From: Aphelocoma coerulescens
Taxonomy: Eukaryota > Chordata > Aves > Passeriformes > Corvidae
Assembly: GCF_041296385.1 (NCBI RefSeq)
Contig: NC_091023.1
Coordinates: forward strand, 8,122,924 to 8,186,923
Reading direction: 5' to 3'
Length of the DNA stretch: 64,000 nt
In this document: positions 50,601-63,026 of the stretch, one piece after another
How the letters are laid out: every line of letters begins with the position of its first letter
How positions within the stretch are numbered: the stretch's first letter is position 1
Made by a program: the position numbers and the translations under genes
Notes under the pieces: model-generated
Told to the model about the DNA's origin: nothing
The model's input: the letters and a program-made list of their open reading frames with translations, nothing else
The model's database searches: none

Positions 50601-53600
50601 CACTCTTTTTGTGTGCCTGGTCACTGTGCACCATAGGTCTGCTCTCTGCTTTGTAAAAGTAAGGTAAGCACCTCCCAGTTATGTGTTGTTAGGAGTTTAC
50701 ACTAGAGACTGAATGTACGTGAAAAACCATAGGTTGAATGATCCTTGTTTAAGGAATTGCACTTTCAAATCCCTAATGTTAAATTATAACAATGTTATCT
50801 CTGTCAGAACAGGTTACCTGGATGGATACATGAAATGTCCAAATCTCAGTGAACCAAGGAACCTAGGGAAGGACTAGCTTTAAAATTTGTTTTATATGAG
50901 TTCAATTTGTACAAAGTCTCAGGTCCTGCATACACAGAGGAGGGCTTGGCTGCTGTAGTGTATGATTCAGTACAGATAAAATTCTGTGGAATTGCTTCTA
51001 TTTGTTGTATCCTTTGAGGCTACAGGAAAGCTGTTCTCCCCTGCTTCACATGGGGTATTGACTCTGACAAAAAATCACAGTTTGTTTCAGGATATGTTTG
51101 TCTCGTATCCCACTCCCACTTTAGTCAGCCTCACGAGTACTGTAACAGTTTGGCACGATAAAGTAAACTTTGCCACGAATGTCCAGACACTTTTATCTGA
51201 AACATTCTGGCTTGAACAGCTTTGCAGAGGCTCACAGACTATTTGTACTAAAAGAAACATGGAATTTGGAACCTTTTATGCTGAAAGGTGGGCTCATACC
51301 AGTCACATGGCAGCTTGTTCCAAACCAGCCATACACCAGGGCCTGTCAGATCATTCCCAATTGGTACCTTGCTGCTGTAGGGCACTATGGCAGTGAAAAC
51401 CTCCAGAGACAATGAGGCTGCAGAAGTTTTCTCAGTGTGGTCACTTTGAAGTGGTTACTGAGCTCCCTGGAATCTCATGTTTCTATGGCATTCATGCAGT
51501 GGAAATGTTCACCGGGGCCTGGTGCACACAGAGGTGTCAGGCATAGCCAGGAAGATGAATGTCCTGTTACAAATAGGAGTGATTCAACAAGAGATAATGT
51601 GTCAAGCAGTACTGGGGCAAGCCTGGTGAGGAAACTGTGAGCCCAGCGCATCCATCAAAGCTGATCTTTTTTAATGATCAAAGGTAGACTTCCTTCCACT
51701 CCTGCTGCTCCATGCTTTGAGAGCTCAGGGCAGAAAGCCCTCAGAAAAAATGTCTGGTTGCCCAAAACAAAGAGGTTTTGTAGAAGAACAGAAACTGATA
51801 ACTTACTTTGAACAAACCATACTCAGAAATGCCCTAGAAGGTAGCAGTTCTTGTCCTGATTCTCCCATGTTTGGGTATAAGGGAACAGATCCCAGGATAT
51901 TCCTTGAGAAGCATTATCATAAACATCTTGGAAAGTGAGCATTAGTCTTTCAAAAAGCCAATAAAAGTATATAAAGTAAAACAACAACAAAAAAAAGAAA
52001 GTGTAACAAATCTTTAATGTGCAGAAATAATTAAATTATAAATATATCTGCACGTGTGCACCCCCGGCTACTTTTTCCATGTAGATTCTGTGGCATACAG
52101 GGCAATGGAGTCTGAGTGCTTTCCAAAGTTACAGAATGCTCCCATAAAGCTGTCCTGTGCTAAGGATGTGAAGTACCTCCCCTTCCTTCTCCACGGCCTG
52201 TCTCTGAACTGGAGAGCACTTCCTTTTGCAAATTTGTTTCAAATTCATGGACTGGAAATAAAGTATCGATGGGGTGTTCTGCAGTGGCCTTTGGTATCGC
52301 AGAAGTCGGAGGTTTAGCTTCAAACTAAAATTAGGTTTTAATATCTGGAAATGAACTTACCTAAGTGAGGAGAAATCTTGTTAAAAAGGAAGAGCTGTTA
52401 GTGCACTGATTAATTTGGCTCTTTTAAACTACAGTGTCCTGAGCCTCTCACATGATAAATGATACAGAAACACCCCCTTCTTCTGAGAAAATAAATGTAT
52501 GAATCAGCTGTTCTTGGGGTCTGACTGGGGCTCTCTGTGTCTTGTCCTATGATGTACCTTTCTAATTAAGCCTCAGTTTCTCATCCTGCTTCAGTGATCA
52601 ATCAAGGAGAATGGAATCTGAGTTTATAACTGTTGTATATAACATATATGTTTCTTTGTTATAGCACACTGTATAGTAATTTTTCTGTAATGTTAGAAGC
52701 TAATATATAAATGCAGAGTGTGTGTTTGGAAAGGGATCTTCGTGTTCTCTCTGTTAGACTGTTAATACCCATTGAATACTCCAATTTAAAATATGAAATT
52801 TCTGATATTTGAAAGATAAAGGCAATTAGGACCCTTTTCCACTTTGTAAGGTGATTAGAAATAAGGATGTTTTTATTTCTGTACTGTAGATATTGAACAT
52901 GATGTGGTAGTTAATTATACTGAAGTGATGCTTTAATACATAAAGCAAACAAACAAGAACTGCTGGCAAGACATAATGGGGAACCAAAGGTTTAAGTTAC
53001 TATCTTGGAGACTGCAGCTCTAAGAAATTATCCACTTAGATCCCAAATAGTGTACTTTGCTTAGATTTTTTTTTAAACAATATACATTAGTGTATTTTAT
53101 ATGTTGTTACATATTCTAAAGCATGTTATAGCAACGTTATTATTATAATGGTACGTTATTGTTAAAGCTTTCTCTTTTGTATTATCAAAATGGCCAGTGT
53201 CAAAACAGTACCACAGCCTAGACTGCACACATTTATCTTTCAAAAACAACCTTCATCTGGCCCCCAGCAAGTGACTCCAGAGCCCAGTTTTAATGTGGGA
53301 GTTGCCTTCAAGATTGTTGCTCATTAGATTTCAAAGACTTTCTACGTTTATTGAGATTAATGAAACAGCTTTTTGTGGTGTTGTTTTTTCCTTTTCCTTC
53401 CAGTCTCAGTCATCTAACATTGTGCTTGTAGCTCTTCATTGATAGAATAATCTTATTCTTTTTCAAATTTAGGTTGTGTGCTTTGCAAATTGCATAGGAT
53501 ATCATATTTTTCCTTTCAAAGCTATAACTGTGGAATGAGGATGCAAGCTGATTTTCTAACTGCTTTTATCATCATTAAGATACACAGTCCCTCCCAGGCA

Positions 53601-53980
53601 AAAACATAAATATATTCTGTACATATAAACATTCAGTCTAGGTTCACAGCACAATCACCAGTGCTCACAGTCATCCAAAAGATGTGGGCTTAGAATAATC
53701 TCCATATAAATTTTGTAATTTTGTTGCTGAAAGGATATGCATGATGAGGTAGGATTAATCTCAGAATATTTTTTTGATTTGGCTTCTAGTCCAGTTGTTA
53801 TAGAAGTGATAGTTGCTATTGTGAGAGACTTAAAACTGAGAGATCCTAATAAAAATAAAAAGCTCTTGGTGCAAATTCACTCTGATGAAGAGATCAGAAT
53901 GTTGCTGCTGTTCTTTTGATTGGTGTGAAGGCTAAGGATTTAGGGTAGAAGGCTGATTTTTCACTCTGACACACACTTCC
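47697..53980. other. Unique noncoding DNA, no gene recognised
   Basis: Repeat-poor AT-rich sequence. The longest frame is 136 codons at 50986-51396 on the plus strand, in a stretch (about 50980-51720) that is somewhat less AT-rich, and I cannot assign it to a family. About 48175-48560 looks like a candidate conserved noncoding element (see findings). Confidence 0.6.
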
Positions 53981-54045
53981 TGACCTTTGGCATGTTTCTG
54001 AGCTGGAAGGCCCATCTAAAATGTGGAAACAGTGACGCCTCTGCA
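53981..54045 (+). mobile_element. Weak MIR-like fragment
   Basis: 'TGACCTTTGGCATGTTTCTG' followed by 'GGCCCATCTAAAATGTGGAA' and 'CAGTGACGCCT' echoes the MIR order 'TGACCTTGGGCAAGT…CCCATCTGTAAAATGGGGAT…'. It is very diverged and short, and could be chance. Confidence 0.3.
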
Positions 54046-57000
54046 TGAAAAGTGTATATCCTGGACATACACTTAAGAGGTAACTGAGGAAGATAAAGAA
54101 CTACAAAACCACCTTTTTTTAAATGATTGAGACACCCTGTTTACATAATAAGGAGGTCTGAAAATATCTCATTATTAGAAGGTTAGAATGATACCATAAA
54201 CGGTTGATTTATCACCCTGGGTTATGTATTCAATCTGATTCAAGAAGTGACCAAATCCAGTTATCATTAATTTAATCATTAATCAATATTTTTTAATTTA
54301 TCTGAGGTTAAAATGTTTTATCTTATGCAGCTTAGAATAATGCACCTATGTTAGCTTTTATGTCAGGTTTCTGCCTTGGGCAAATTTTTATGGACAAGTT
54401 ACAGACCCAGCACTCCAAGGTTCACCATGAAAATGCTGACACACACTAAAGTGTTGCAGCAGTGGTGTAATAACCATGAATCTATATGAAGCACATATTT
54501 CCCTTAGATAAAACCAAAAATGAAAAATACCGCTCTGGAAGCTGGTATTTTAAATAGTTTTTAAAATAGCAAAAAATGCTGATTCGATTTTTGTTATCAT
54601 AGCTGCTCTATTGATAGACCTATTTCATCTTCATTTTAGCAGCTGAAAGATTTGTTACCATGTATTTAAGCAATTCTCTCTGCAGATGCTTTACATACAG
54701 GATGTTTTTCCTTGTGAGTGGAAAAAGACCTGTCTAAGATCAAGATACAAGCCTTGGCCTGCACTTCTATGGGCTCTGGATGTACATTGGGCTTGACCTT
54801 CCAACATGCAGCATAGACAGCTTCATAAATTATTCAGGGAATATGTTCTGGGTTTCTTCATTAAATTAAGCAGAACTTAAACTGGGTCTTGCATGATGAA
54901 AGTGCATTGAGTCCTCTTGAATGTCTGACCTTTAACAAAGCTGGATAGTTGTGTGGGCCCACATGTAAGCTCCCTCCAAAAACAGAATATGAACATAAAA
55001 AGGTAAAAAAAAAATAAAGGAAAGGAAATTGAAAATTTTATTTTCTGCTTAGGCATCTGTATCAGATATTCTTAATGGCTCATTTAAGAAAAGAGAGTCA
55101 TGATAAGGAGATAATTGTAATATTGTGCCACTTTCTCAATATCATCATTGATACTGTGGCCATTGTCTCCTTTCCCACTTTCCCTGGTGAGCTATAACCC
55201 TTTTCACATTCAAATATTTCTTCTCTTACAGCACCATTTTATCCAGTATAGCTTGTCATGTAGATCAGGAGAACTATTTGCAGTTGTTTAATATGGTAGA
55301 TTGCTCCCCAAGGCCACATATGCACAGAGACCTTGTGAAAAAACACTGGAAACTTTTACAGATGGTATATCCTGGGGGAAAAGAGCTGAAAAAGCAAATG
55401 AGCAAATAATCATGCTCAAATGATGCTGGACATGAAGGCAATGCTTGTTGTGAGTAGGCTGAGGTTGGCACATTAAGGTAAATGTAGAACTCTGAGGCAG
55501 ACATGAGATTTTTTTCCAGAGGAGCAGCTTTGCTATGAAGATTTAGTTAGCATCTGCCTTATGAACAGCCTGGGCCTATTTTTGCATGCAACCATCTGAG
55601 ACTTTGTGTAGCTGTAACCAAACTTCCTTGGTTTTCCTGGCTCATCCTTGAGCAGAGCACCAGTTCAGGGATTGTGATTCTTCTGTGAGCTACCACCCCA
55701 AAGAATAGCTGGATTTTCTTGGCATGTAATATTGCAGCTGGCTGCATGTGTGCCTTTCTGATAGGAAAAAATTTGGGATATCAGGGCAGTTGAATTTATT
55801 CTGCTGTCATACATAGATCTGTTATGTTTAAGGACAGTCTGATCAGTTGTCTAGGAAAATAGATGAAGCTCTTTGAGTCTAATTCTGGCTGGCTTTATGT
55901 GTTTACAAAAGTCGAGAAAGTCAGTGGAAACAAACTTAAGTGTCTTGTCTGTGTAAAATGCCAAACTTTGGAAAAGATGGGGTAAATGACTGGATAATAT
56001 AGAAAAATATAAAAACTTTTGTGTTTCTGTGTAAGGGTGCACACATCATCTTCAATAGCCCTGTCCCTGAGACAAACCCAGTAATTCCTCTGTATGGCTA
56101 GACAATGTGTAGACTTTGGACGGGTTTAGATTAAGAATCCAAGCTATGCAAAAATAAAGTGTTTAAATGAAAACACCTGCAAGTGAAATCTTATGGATTT
56201 AATTTGAAACCATCCTCATCATAAAATTCAGGAGTGCAAAGTTTTCTTTTGTGAGGTTTATATGCAGTTACTTATGTCCTGATATGTGCAACCTCATATG
56301 TGTGACCTGCAAGCAGAGACTCACAAACCCTGATTTGCTTGCATGACTTGACCTCATAAACTTGAATCAGATTCAGAATCTCCTGGCTCTTCTGTCATGC
56401 AAATTCAAAGTAGTGTTTTTTATTCCTTTCAGGATGCATCACAACCCCAAATCATGTATTTCAGATCCACTTCTGCTTATATACAAAGCCTGTGAGGTGG
56501 TCCAGTCCCCACCCAGGGGACCTGATTCTTTGTTTAGTGCAGTAAAAGTCTTGATATATCAGGACTGGCCCTGATTCAGGCTCTGGTGCATTGGCTAGGG
56601 CAGAACTGCAGCTCTTTGCCCATTCTGAGCTGCCAGCTCGGCAGGTTGCTACAGTGACTTTTAGCCTCCCATACACAGCTATGCAGATTTTTCACTCATT
56701 TCCTTCCTTGAGAAACATCATAATGTAGGCTTTCAGTTCCTGGCAGTACAATGAGGAACTGAAGTGGGACTCTCTTAAAAAAATATCATATCAAATCACG
56801 TGGGTGAGTTCCATGTGGCGGTTCCTGTCTGTTTTCACAGCAGGATCACCTGTACCTGCCGTTACTCACAGTCTCTGTGACACACCTTTGTGATCTGTTC
56901 CCATATTTTAGTTCAACCTGAGGCTCCTCCACTACAGCTTTTTCTGCTGTAGACATGTCAATCTCCTATGTATCTGTAATTGATAACTGTAATCTTGTTC

Positions 57001-57059
57001 TCTAGATAAATCTCTTGCAGGCCTCTCTTTCCCTGTGAATCATCTAGACACAGTGGAAC
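54046..57059. other. Unique noncoding DNA, no gene recognised
   Basis: AT-rich sequence with only short open frames (under 80 codons). An octamer ATGCAAAT lies at 56397-56404. No repeat, exon or RNA gene is recognised. Confidence 0.6.
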
Positions 57060-57420
57060 ATAAATCTTGTTGCATTTTTAATTCTGTGCTGCCTCTCTTC
57101 AACCTGCTTCAAGTATAAGAACAAAACCTGGGCACAGTGCTACAGTTGCAGCCTCACTAGGGCTGGAGGTGATAGTTAATATAGTATTATATATAGTTAA
57201 TATAATATTTTCAGAATATATTCCTGTTTATGCACCCCAGTATCACTGTGTCCATTATAAAAGTGATTCATATTTCACTTTCTACTAAACTTTGCCTTTT
57301 ATTGTATTTGTAGTATAGTTCTTCATCCTGCCCTTGTCCAAGTGACTATTCCTGCATAAGTGTGATAGCCTTGCCTAATCCTCATTATAGAATTTTCTTA
57401 ATTCCCAGGGTATCTGAACA
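57060..57420 (-). mobile_element. Old, diverged CR1-family LINE fragment, minus orientation
   Basis: The plus strand carries blocks in the order expected for the reverse complement of CR1-type LINEs. These are 'TTCAACCTGCTTCAAG', 'CTGGGCACAGTGCTACAGTT' with 'GCAGCCTCACTAGGGCTG', 'CCTGTTTATGCACCCCAGTA', then 'TCCAAGTGACTATTCCTGCA' with 'TAAGTGTGATAGCCTTGC'. The last two blocks are typical of older amniote CR1 groups. It is heavily mutated and interrupted near 57172-57210 by an AT-rich duplication. It covers part of the reverse-transcriptase C-terminal region or just after it, with no open frame. Both edges are approximate. Confidence 0.72.
57172..57204. repeat. AT-rich short direct repeat inside the old CR1
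   Basis: ATAGTTAATATA occurs at 57172-57183 and 57193-57204, a 21-bp period. It is likely a slippage product that interrupts the LINE fragment. Confidence 0.8.
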
Positions 57421-60400
57421 GGATAAGGACACAATTTAGCCTTAATGAGCACTTGTAAATATTTTCTTATACATTTCCCTTAAGTGTAAACCAGTAAATC
57501 TTCAAAGTCCAACAGGCTGGCACATCATGACCAGGAATTCCCTGGGAACTAATGCAGCTGCTGTTGTGCCTGCTGTTCAGCCTTAGCAATTTATGCAAGA
57601 AAAGTTTGGCAGCAAAAAATTAAGGGGTACATTCCTACACATTATCTTCATATTTATAAAGGCTGAAGTCATACTGTGAAAGCTCTGCACTTAGACACAG
57701 TTGTAGTCCTTTGCAAATCTCACTATAATAACCCAATCCCAGTGAAGAACTGATGTACTGAAACATGGGACAAACCTGGTATTGTGCAATTAGGAGCTTT
57801 GTAAGACCCAGATCAGATCTAGAGGGGCTAAGACTTTATGAAGTAATACCAGGAGCAACTTTTGTCAGGTTGTCCTCTGTTGATGGTACTATTTTTTTTT
57901 TAAGCAAAAGGTGCAGGATAGTTCACAGAAGCTATATAAACATAGAATTTTTGTGTTCTTCTATAAATTTCATAATTTTAAAATAAAGGTATGTATGAAA
58001 AGTAATTTATTTCCACAGGTGACAACGGTACTTTTTCAATTCAGGACCCATCACTATGGCCTGTCTCCACGACAATACTACCTTAATATGACAATTCATT
58101 TGGCTTTGGGTTACAGGTGTTCTTCAATCTTTGTGGTTTGAATATGGACCTAACTGAAAGTTAGTTTTACTTTATCTAGATGGCAAGTACATTTGTGAGC
58201 ACTGGAAATGACATAGTAACTCACGTTAACAGGACTACATAATTTCCTGATAACTCCAATTATCTTCTGTCATCCCTGTAATGTAATTAAAATGTTTAAT
58301 TGTTTTCTCTAGATAAGAAAAGGTTATAAAAGCTATAACAATTTGTGTGGACTTAATGACCAGCTGGTGTTAATAGCCTAAAGCCCCTAGTTATCAAGCC
58401 TTTCAAGCAATCATTGATTTCAAACAATTGCCCCGTGTCTGGAGCATTCACCTATTCTCTTGGACTTTAGCCATATTAGAGCCTGCAATCAATTGATCCC
58501 ACAGATAACACTGATGCAATTTATTTTACCCTGGCCTCAGGCTACCAGGGAAGATCTGCAGTGTGAATCAGGTTATGTCATGTCAGGGAGTGTGATAATC
58601 TAATGTGTTGGACCTCCGTTGGATGAGGGTGGGAATTACGTGGCTGTGGTGTGCTAACGTTGACAGAGGTATATTTAATGTGAAATAGTCCAAAGATCAA
58701 CCAAAAGGAGATAATTGGGAAGCACATGATTTTTCTGTCTAAGAGTTGTTCCATTGGCAGGAGACATGTATTGCTGCACCTCTAACACTTGGAAAGAGAG
58801 GAAAAAAGTGAAGGAAAAAAGGTTTGTTTATATAAAGAATAGTGATGAAGCCGTAAGAGAGAATTAAATATGCTACTCTTCTTTAAGAAAGTTCACCTCT
58901 CTTTACAGGCCTCTGCTCCTTGTCGTTTTAGAATCTTAAAACATGTATTAACCTGAGGGTAGGGGTCAGCACTGCCTGGGAAGGTGTTTGCCCCTGGTTT
59001 CCATCACAGGCAACACAGTCAGTTATTTCAAAACTAATATTAACTTTTATTTGTGTTGACTTAAAATTTTAATGTTCAATTCCTTCCTCAGACTGAATTT
59101 TCATATTCATCTCCTTAAGATAAAAATGTAAAATTCTGAGCCAAGATCTGAACTGGACTAGTTGCTGAAAAACAGTTTATAATGTTTTGTAAATTACAAA
59201 TCTCTGTTTTATGTAGTATGATGTATATCGACTGCCTTTTCAATACCCATTTTGTATTAGGCATCGCAGAAGAGAATTAAAAACTTGGGCTATGAATAGA
59301 CCTATTGAATAGTGACATACTGAGGTATAAAATCTGCAAATATTTTGTATTGCCCTCTTTGTTTGTGTGGTTTTCTGGTTATGTTTCTGCTTAGCCTTGA
59401 TGCTTATTTGCCTGCCGTACACATTCCCACATTCCCACTTTCAGCTGTCTTTTATGGTTTGTGGTTGTCTGTGGATAAGACTCCACTGAACATCCCATCC
59501 TAAAAGCATCCAGTCCCAACAGACCAGACAGATAATGACTGTAGTAAAAGCCAGGCTGTTTTATGGGGCAGGGTAGCAGCATTTTATGCCATGACTGAAA
59601 AATAAAAGTGTATGTGAGCAATCAAATGGCATTTAGTAGGAATCTCTGGGTTACACATATAAGTAAAAATAATTTATTGCAAAGTTTTTTTTCAGCTTTG
59701 GATTTCTTTAGTAAGATTGGCTAATAGGTGGAAAGAATACAGTTGCCTATCAAACATTGTGGGATTTTTACTGTAATTTCTTTAGGAATCTATTGATTCC
59801 ATTCCTTTTAAATCCTGTGAGACTTTTACAATGCAAACATTAAGTTCTCATGATTTAATGTGCTGTTCAGGCACTTTGATGTATCTCTATTCTGGTAGTT
59901 ATGTTGTCATTGTATAAATGTGGCCTTCCATCCTGTAATTAGATTCATGCTGGTGAACCCTTCTGCCTACTTGGAGCTGGGGTTAATTCATGGAGCAGTT
60001 TGCAGGCCTGGCAGATCTCAGGTTCCCCTCAAGCCGTGGTATCAATGAGGTGCTTGGTAGAGATGCTGACTTCTGATGACAATGATTGAAGTAAGCCATG
60101 AAAAATAACATTTGTTCTGGGGCCTCCTGCTGACGTTTCTCTACCAGCTCCTCATTGCCTCACAGTAATTCATAATTTTAAGGATGTCACCTACAATATT
60201 GTGTTCTATTTGTATGCGTCATGCTTACAGAAGGCCTACAGATGGAGAATCTGTAAAATCTTCTCGCTCTTATTTTTGAGTTCTCTACAATTGCACCAGC
60301 TTGTCTGGTTAATTGAGATCCAGAGAGCGGCAGCTTATTAAAGTGGATGAAATTCCTGAACAGACAGGTGCTGGCAGAGGTCCAGGTCTGTGCACTCCAG

Positions 60401-61891
60401 GTCTATTGTATTGAGCTGTTCCTGTAAAGAATTAACTCACATTTCAAAATTGGGAAGTGTTGATACATGCATGCATATTCCCCTAACCTGGGTCTATGTT
60501 TTACTCTGTGCATTAAGAAACAGAGATTTTTCTTTGAACATTGTGAATGTGTTACCTCAGCTTCTATATGACAGTCTAGGTGCCAGCTGATTTGATGATT
60601 AAGTGTCAATACATGGAAACATATTCAATTTGAACTACATCATTTTAAAAAATGTTCTGAATAGAAGTAACAAACAAGTGGAGCTACCAGAAGTGCGGTA
60701 TTTTAAGATAAACACAAGCTATATATTTCTCTCAACATGTCTAGTTGATGGCTTTGAGCTACAGATGATAAGAAAGAAGGGAGGGGAGCAAATTCCTCCT
60801 CCTAGGTTGTCTGCCTGCCTGTGGCATTCCTAGCAGCCTGTCAGAGGAGAGCAGCTTGCAGATTTTCAGCTCTAAGGGCCTCTATCTGGTGTCACTGGTG
60901 CCTTCTGATGGCTGGTGTCCCCAGCCTGGAAGAGAAGGTTTATCTTCTCTTCCGTGCCATTGCCTGCCAGAGGGAAGTTAGGATGGCTGATTTCCAAAAC
61001 AGGAACTCTTATGGAGGTTGGAGCTCCAAAACTGTCATCTACACTGTAGGAAAGATAAGGCAGTTACACTGAAATGAAGGAGAGAGTTCTTTTTTTGTTT
61101 TGTTTTCTTAACCACTGAGTGATGAATCTATCTGAGAATCAGAAGCTGCTTCCAGAGAGCATTTTGGATATTCTGGTTTTGTGTAGTCTCATGAAGCAAA
61201 AGCAGGACCCAGCCATGGTTCAGCCTTACCTGCAGACTCAGATGCTGTCTTGCACTTCAGTGCCCAGTTTGATGGGCCAATCACAGTGCTGGTCCCACAG
61301 GCACATCTGATGCACTGCTGCATCCCTTCCATCCCTGGATGATAGTGTGAAGCCCTCCTGATTCCCCCAATGACATTCCAGCTATCAGAGTCAACCCCAG
61401 TGCCTGTGGTGCTTGGGAGAGCAACTCTGCAGTGACAGCGCTGAAATCTTTCAGAACCCTCTAGAAAAATCCCTTGAGGAACCCACTGTAGTAGGGTGCA
61501 GAACAGCTCTGGGGAAGTGAAAGGGAAGAAATAATTTCTAAAGCAGACATAGGAATGAAACAGGGCAAAACCAGTATGTTACAGGGATCTAACTGACATT
61601 AAATGGTTTGGATAAAATAGTGCTTAAAATGGAATAGACACACAGTAGTTTAGGAGCTTGTGATTCACCGACGAGCAATGAAGTGGAATCCTTGGGTATC
61701 AGCAGTGGGAAATGTCCCCTCTGTTGATAATATTTAGCAAGTATATAGGGTGGTATCATCCTCATCCCGCCCCAGCAAAACCACATATATAAGCTTGATT
61801 TAGTGTCAGGCTTTCAGAGATTAGGAATGAAGACTTGTGGGGCTTTTATACAAATCAAAACCATGTGGAGCTCTCAGGGTATCTCCTGATC

Positions 61892-61904
61892 TGTGTGTGT
61901 GTGT
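61892..61904. repeat. (TG)n microsatellite
   Basis: Six TG units plus a T. Simple repeat. Confidence 0.9.
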
Positions 61905-62988
61905 ACAAGACTAGATTCTTGACTATGAACTTTAGCTTGTTGAGCACACTTTTTGTCTTATTAGCTAATGGAATTTCTGTTTCTTCCGCCATCTGTTCAT
62001 ATTTGAAAGGTTAAGTTTCATTAATTTGCTTACAACACAAACCAATCCTCTTCATGGAACTTCCAAGCAAACACATTTCTAATATGTACTTGCCTTGCTT
62101 AGACAATGAAAGTAAATTGACCTGTGAAATTATCACTCAGAATACATGCAAGGTATGCAAGTATCCACTGCTCTCCTGTGCCTTTTACCTGTCTCCATGC
62201 ACATCACTCCCATGGTCTTTAACAGCAGCAATAATGGCAGAGTAGCCCTGTGCAAAGACCTCTTTTAGGAGTGAGCCTTGTGGTGCTGTTGAGAGAAGCT
62301 ACATAAACATATACAAGAAATCAGTCTGTGTCCCAAAGCTTTTGAGGCTGAACAGCTAATCAGGCAAAAATGGGAGTAAGGTGTGCAAGAAGTGAATCAA
62401 ACTGTGTACTTGATTTGTGATTGGATACTGCAAATGTTACATATTTTATCAATATGCTAAAGTAAGCTCTTTGGCAGTCACTCAAAACATTTCTTATGCT
62501 TTGCTGGTATATTTTAGAAGTACAACAATCTATTTACATATATGTATATACGTCCATTATATTGCCTCTTGTTTGTGGGCGTATTTATATGACTGTGTTA
62601 TGTTGTTCTGTCATTTATCTATTATCAGACTTGTTGAATTGCAAGATACTCATAAATATTTTCTTTCCCTTTCAAGGGCAGTGTATACTAGATTCCCTCT
62701 AAAGTTAGGCATTTTGGAACGTGAGGAGACAGGAATGATGGGCATTACATTTACATGTGCCAGCTAATCTGCTGATATGGTACCCTTTACTGCTGTCAAG
62801 ACAACGGAGATAGAAAAGGCAGTGTTTGAAGGAAAAGTCTCAAAAATGGCAGACAAACTTTGTCGCTTTCAGTAGGGAGGGCAGTTATCGTGAGAACATG
62901 AACATTACTTGTTTACTGAAGTGTTGTCAAAAAAAACCAATGGGGCAGGAAACATTTTTAAACAACTGAAAAACAAGACTAGGCAATT

Positions 62989-63026
62989 TCTTCAAAAGTC
63001 AATTTGGGGATCTTCAAAAGTCAATT
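62989..63026. repeat. 22-bp tandem duplication (about 1.7 copies)
   Basis: TCTTCAAAAGTCAATT starts at 62989 and again at 63011. The first copy is completed by TTGGGGA before the second begins. The two copies are identical over 16 bases, so the duplication is recent or constrained. Confidence 0.9.

Noticed and set aside
50986..51396. 136-codon plus-strand frame
   Set aside because: No family resemblance and no splice or promoter context. It could only be rescued by expression or conservation data.
52561..52600. GCCTCAGTTTCTCATCCTGC resembling MIR
   Set aside because: The match stops after about 18 bases, and no CORE-SINE flanks are seen.
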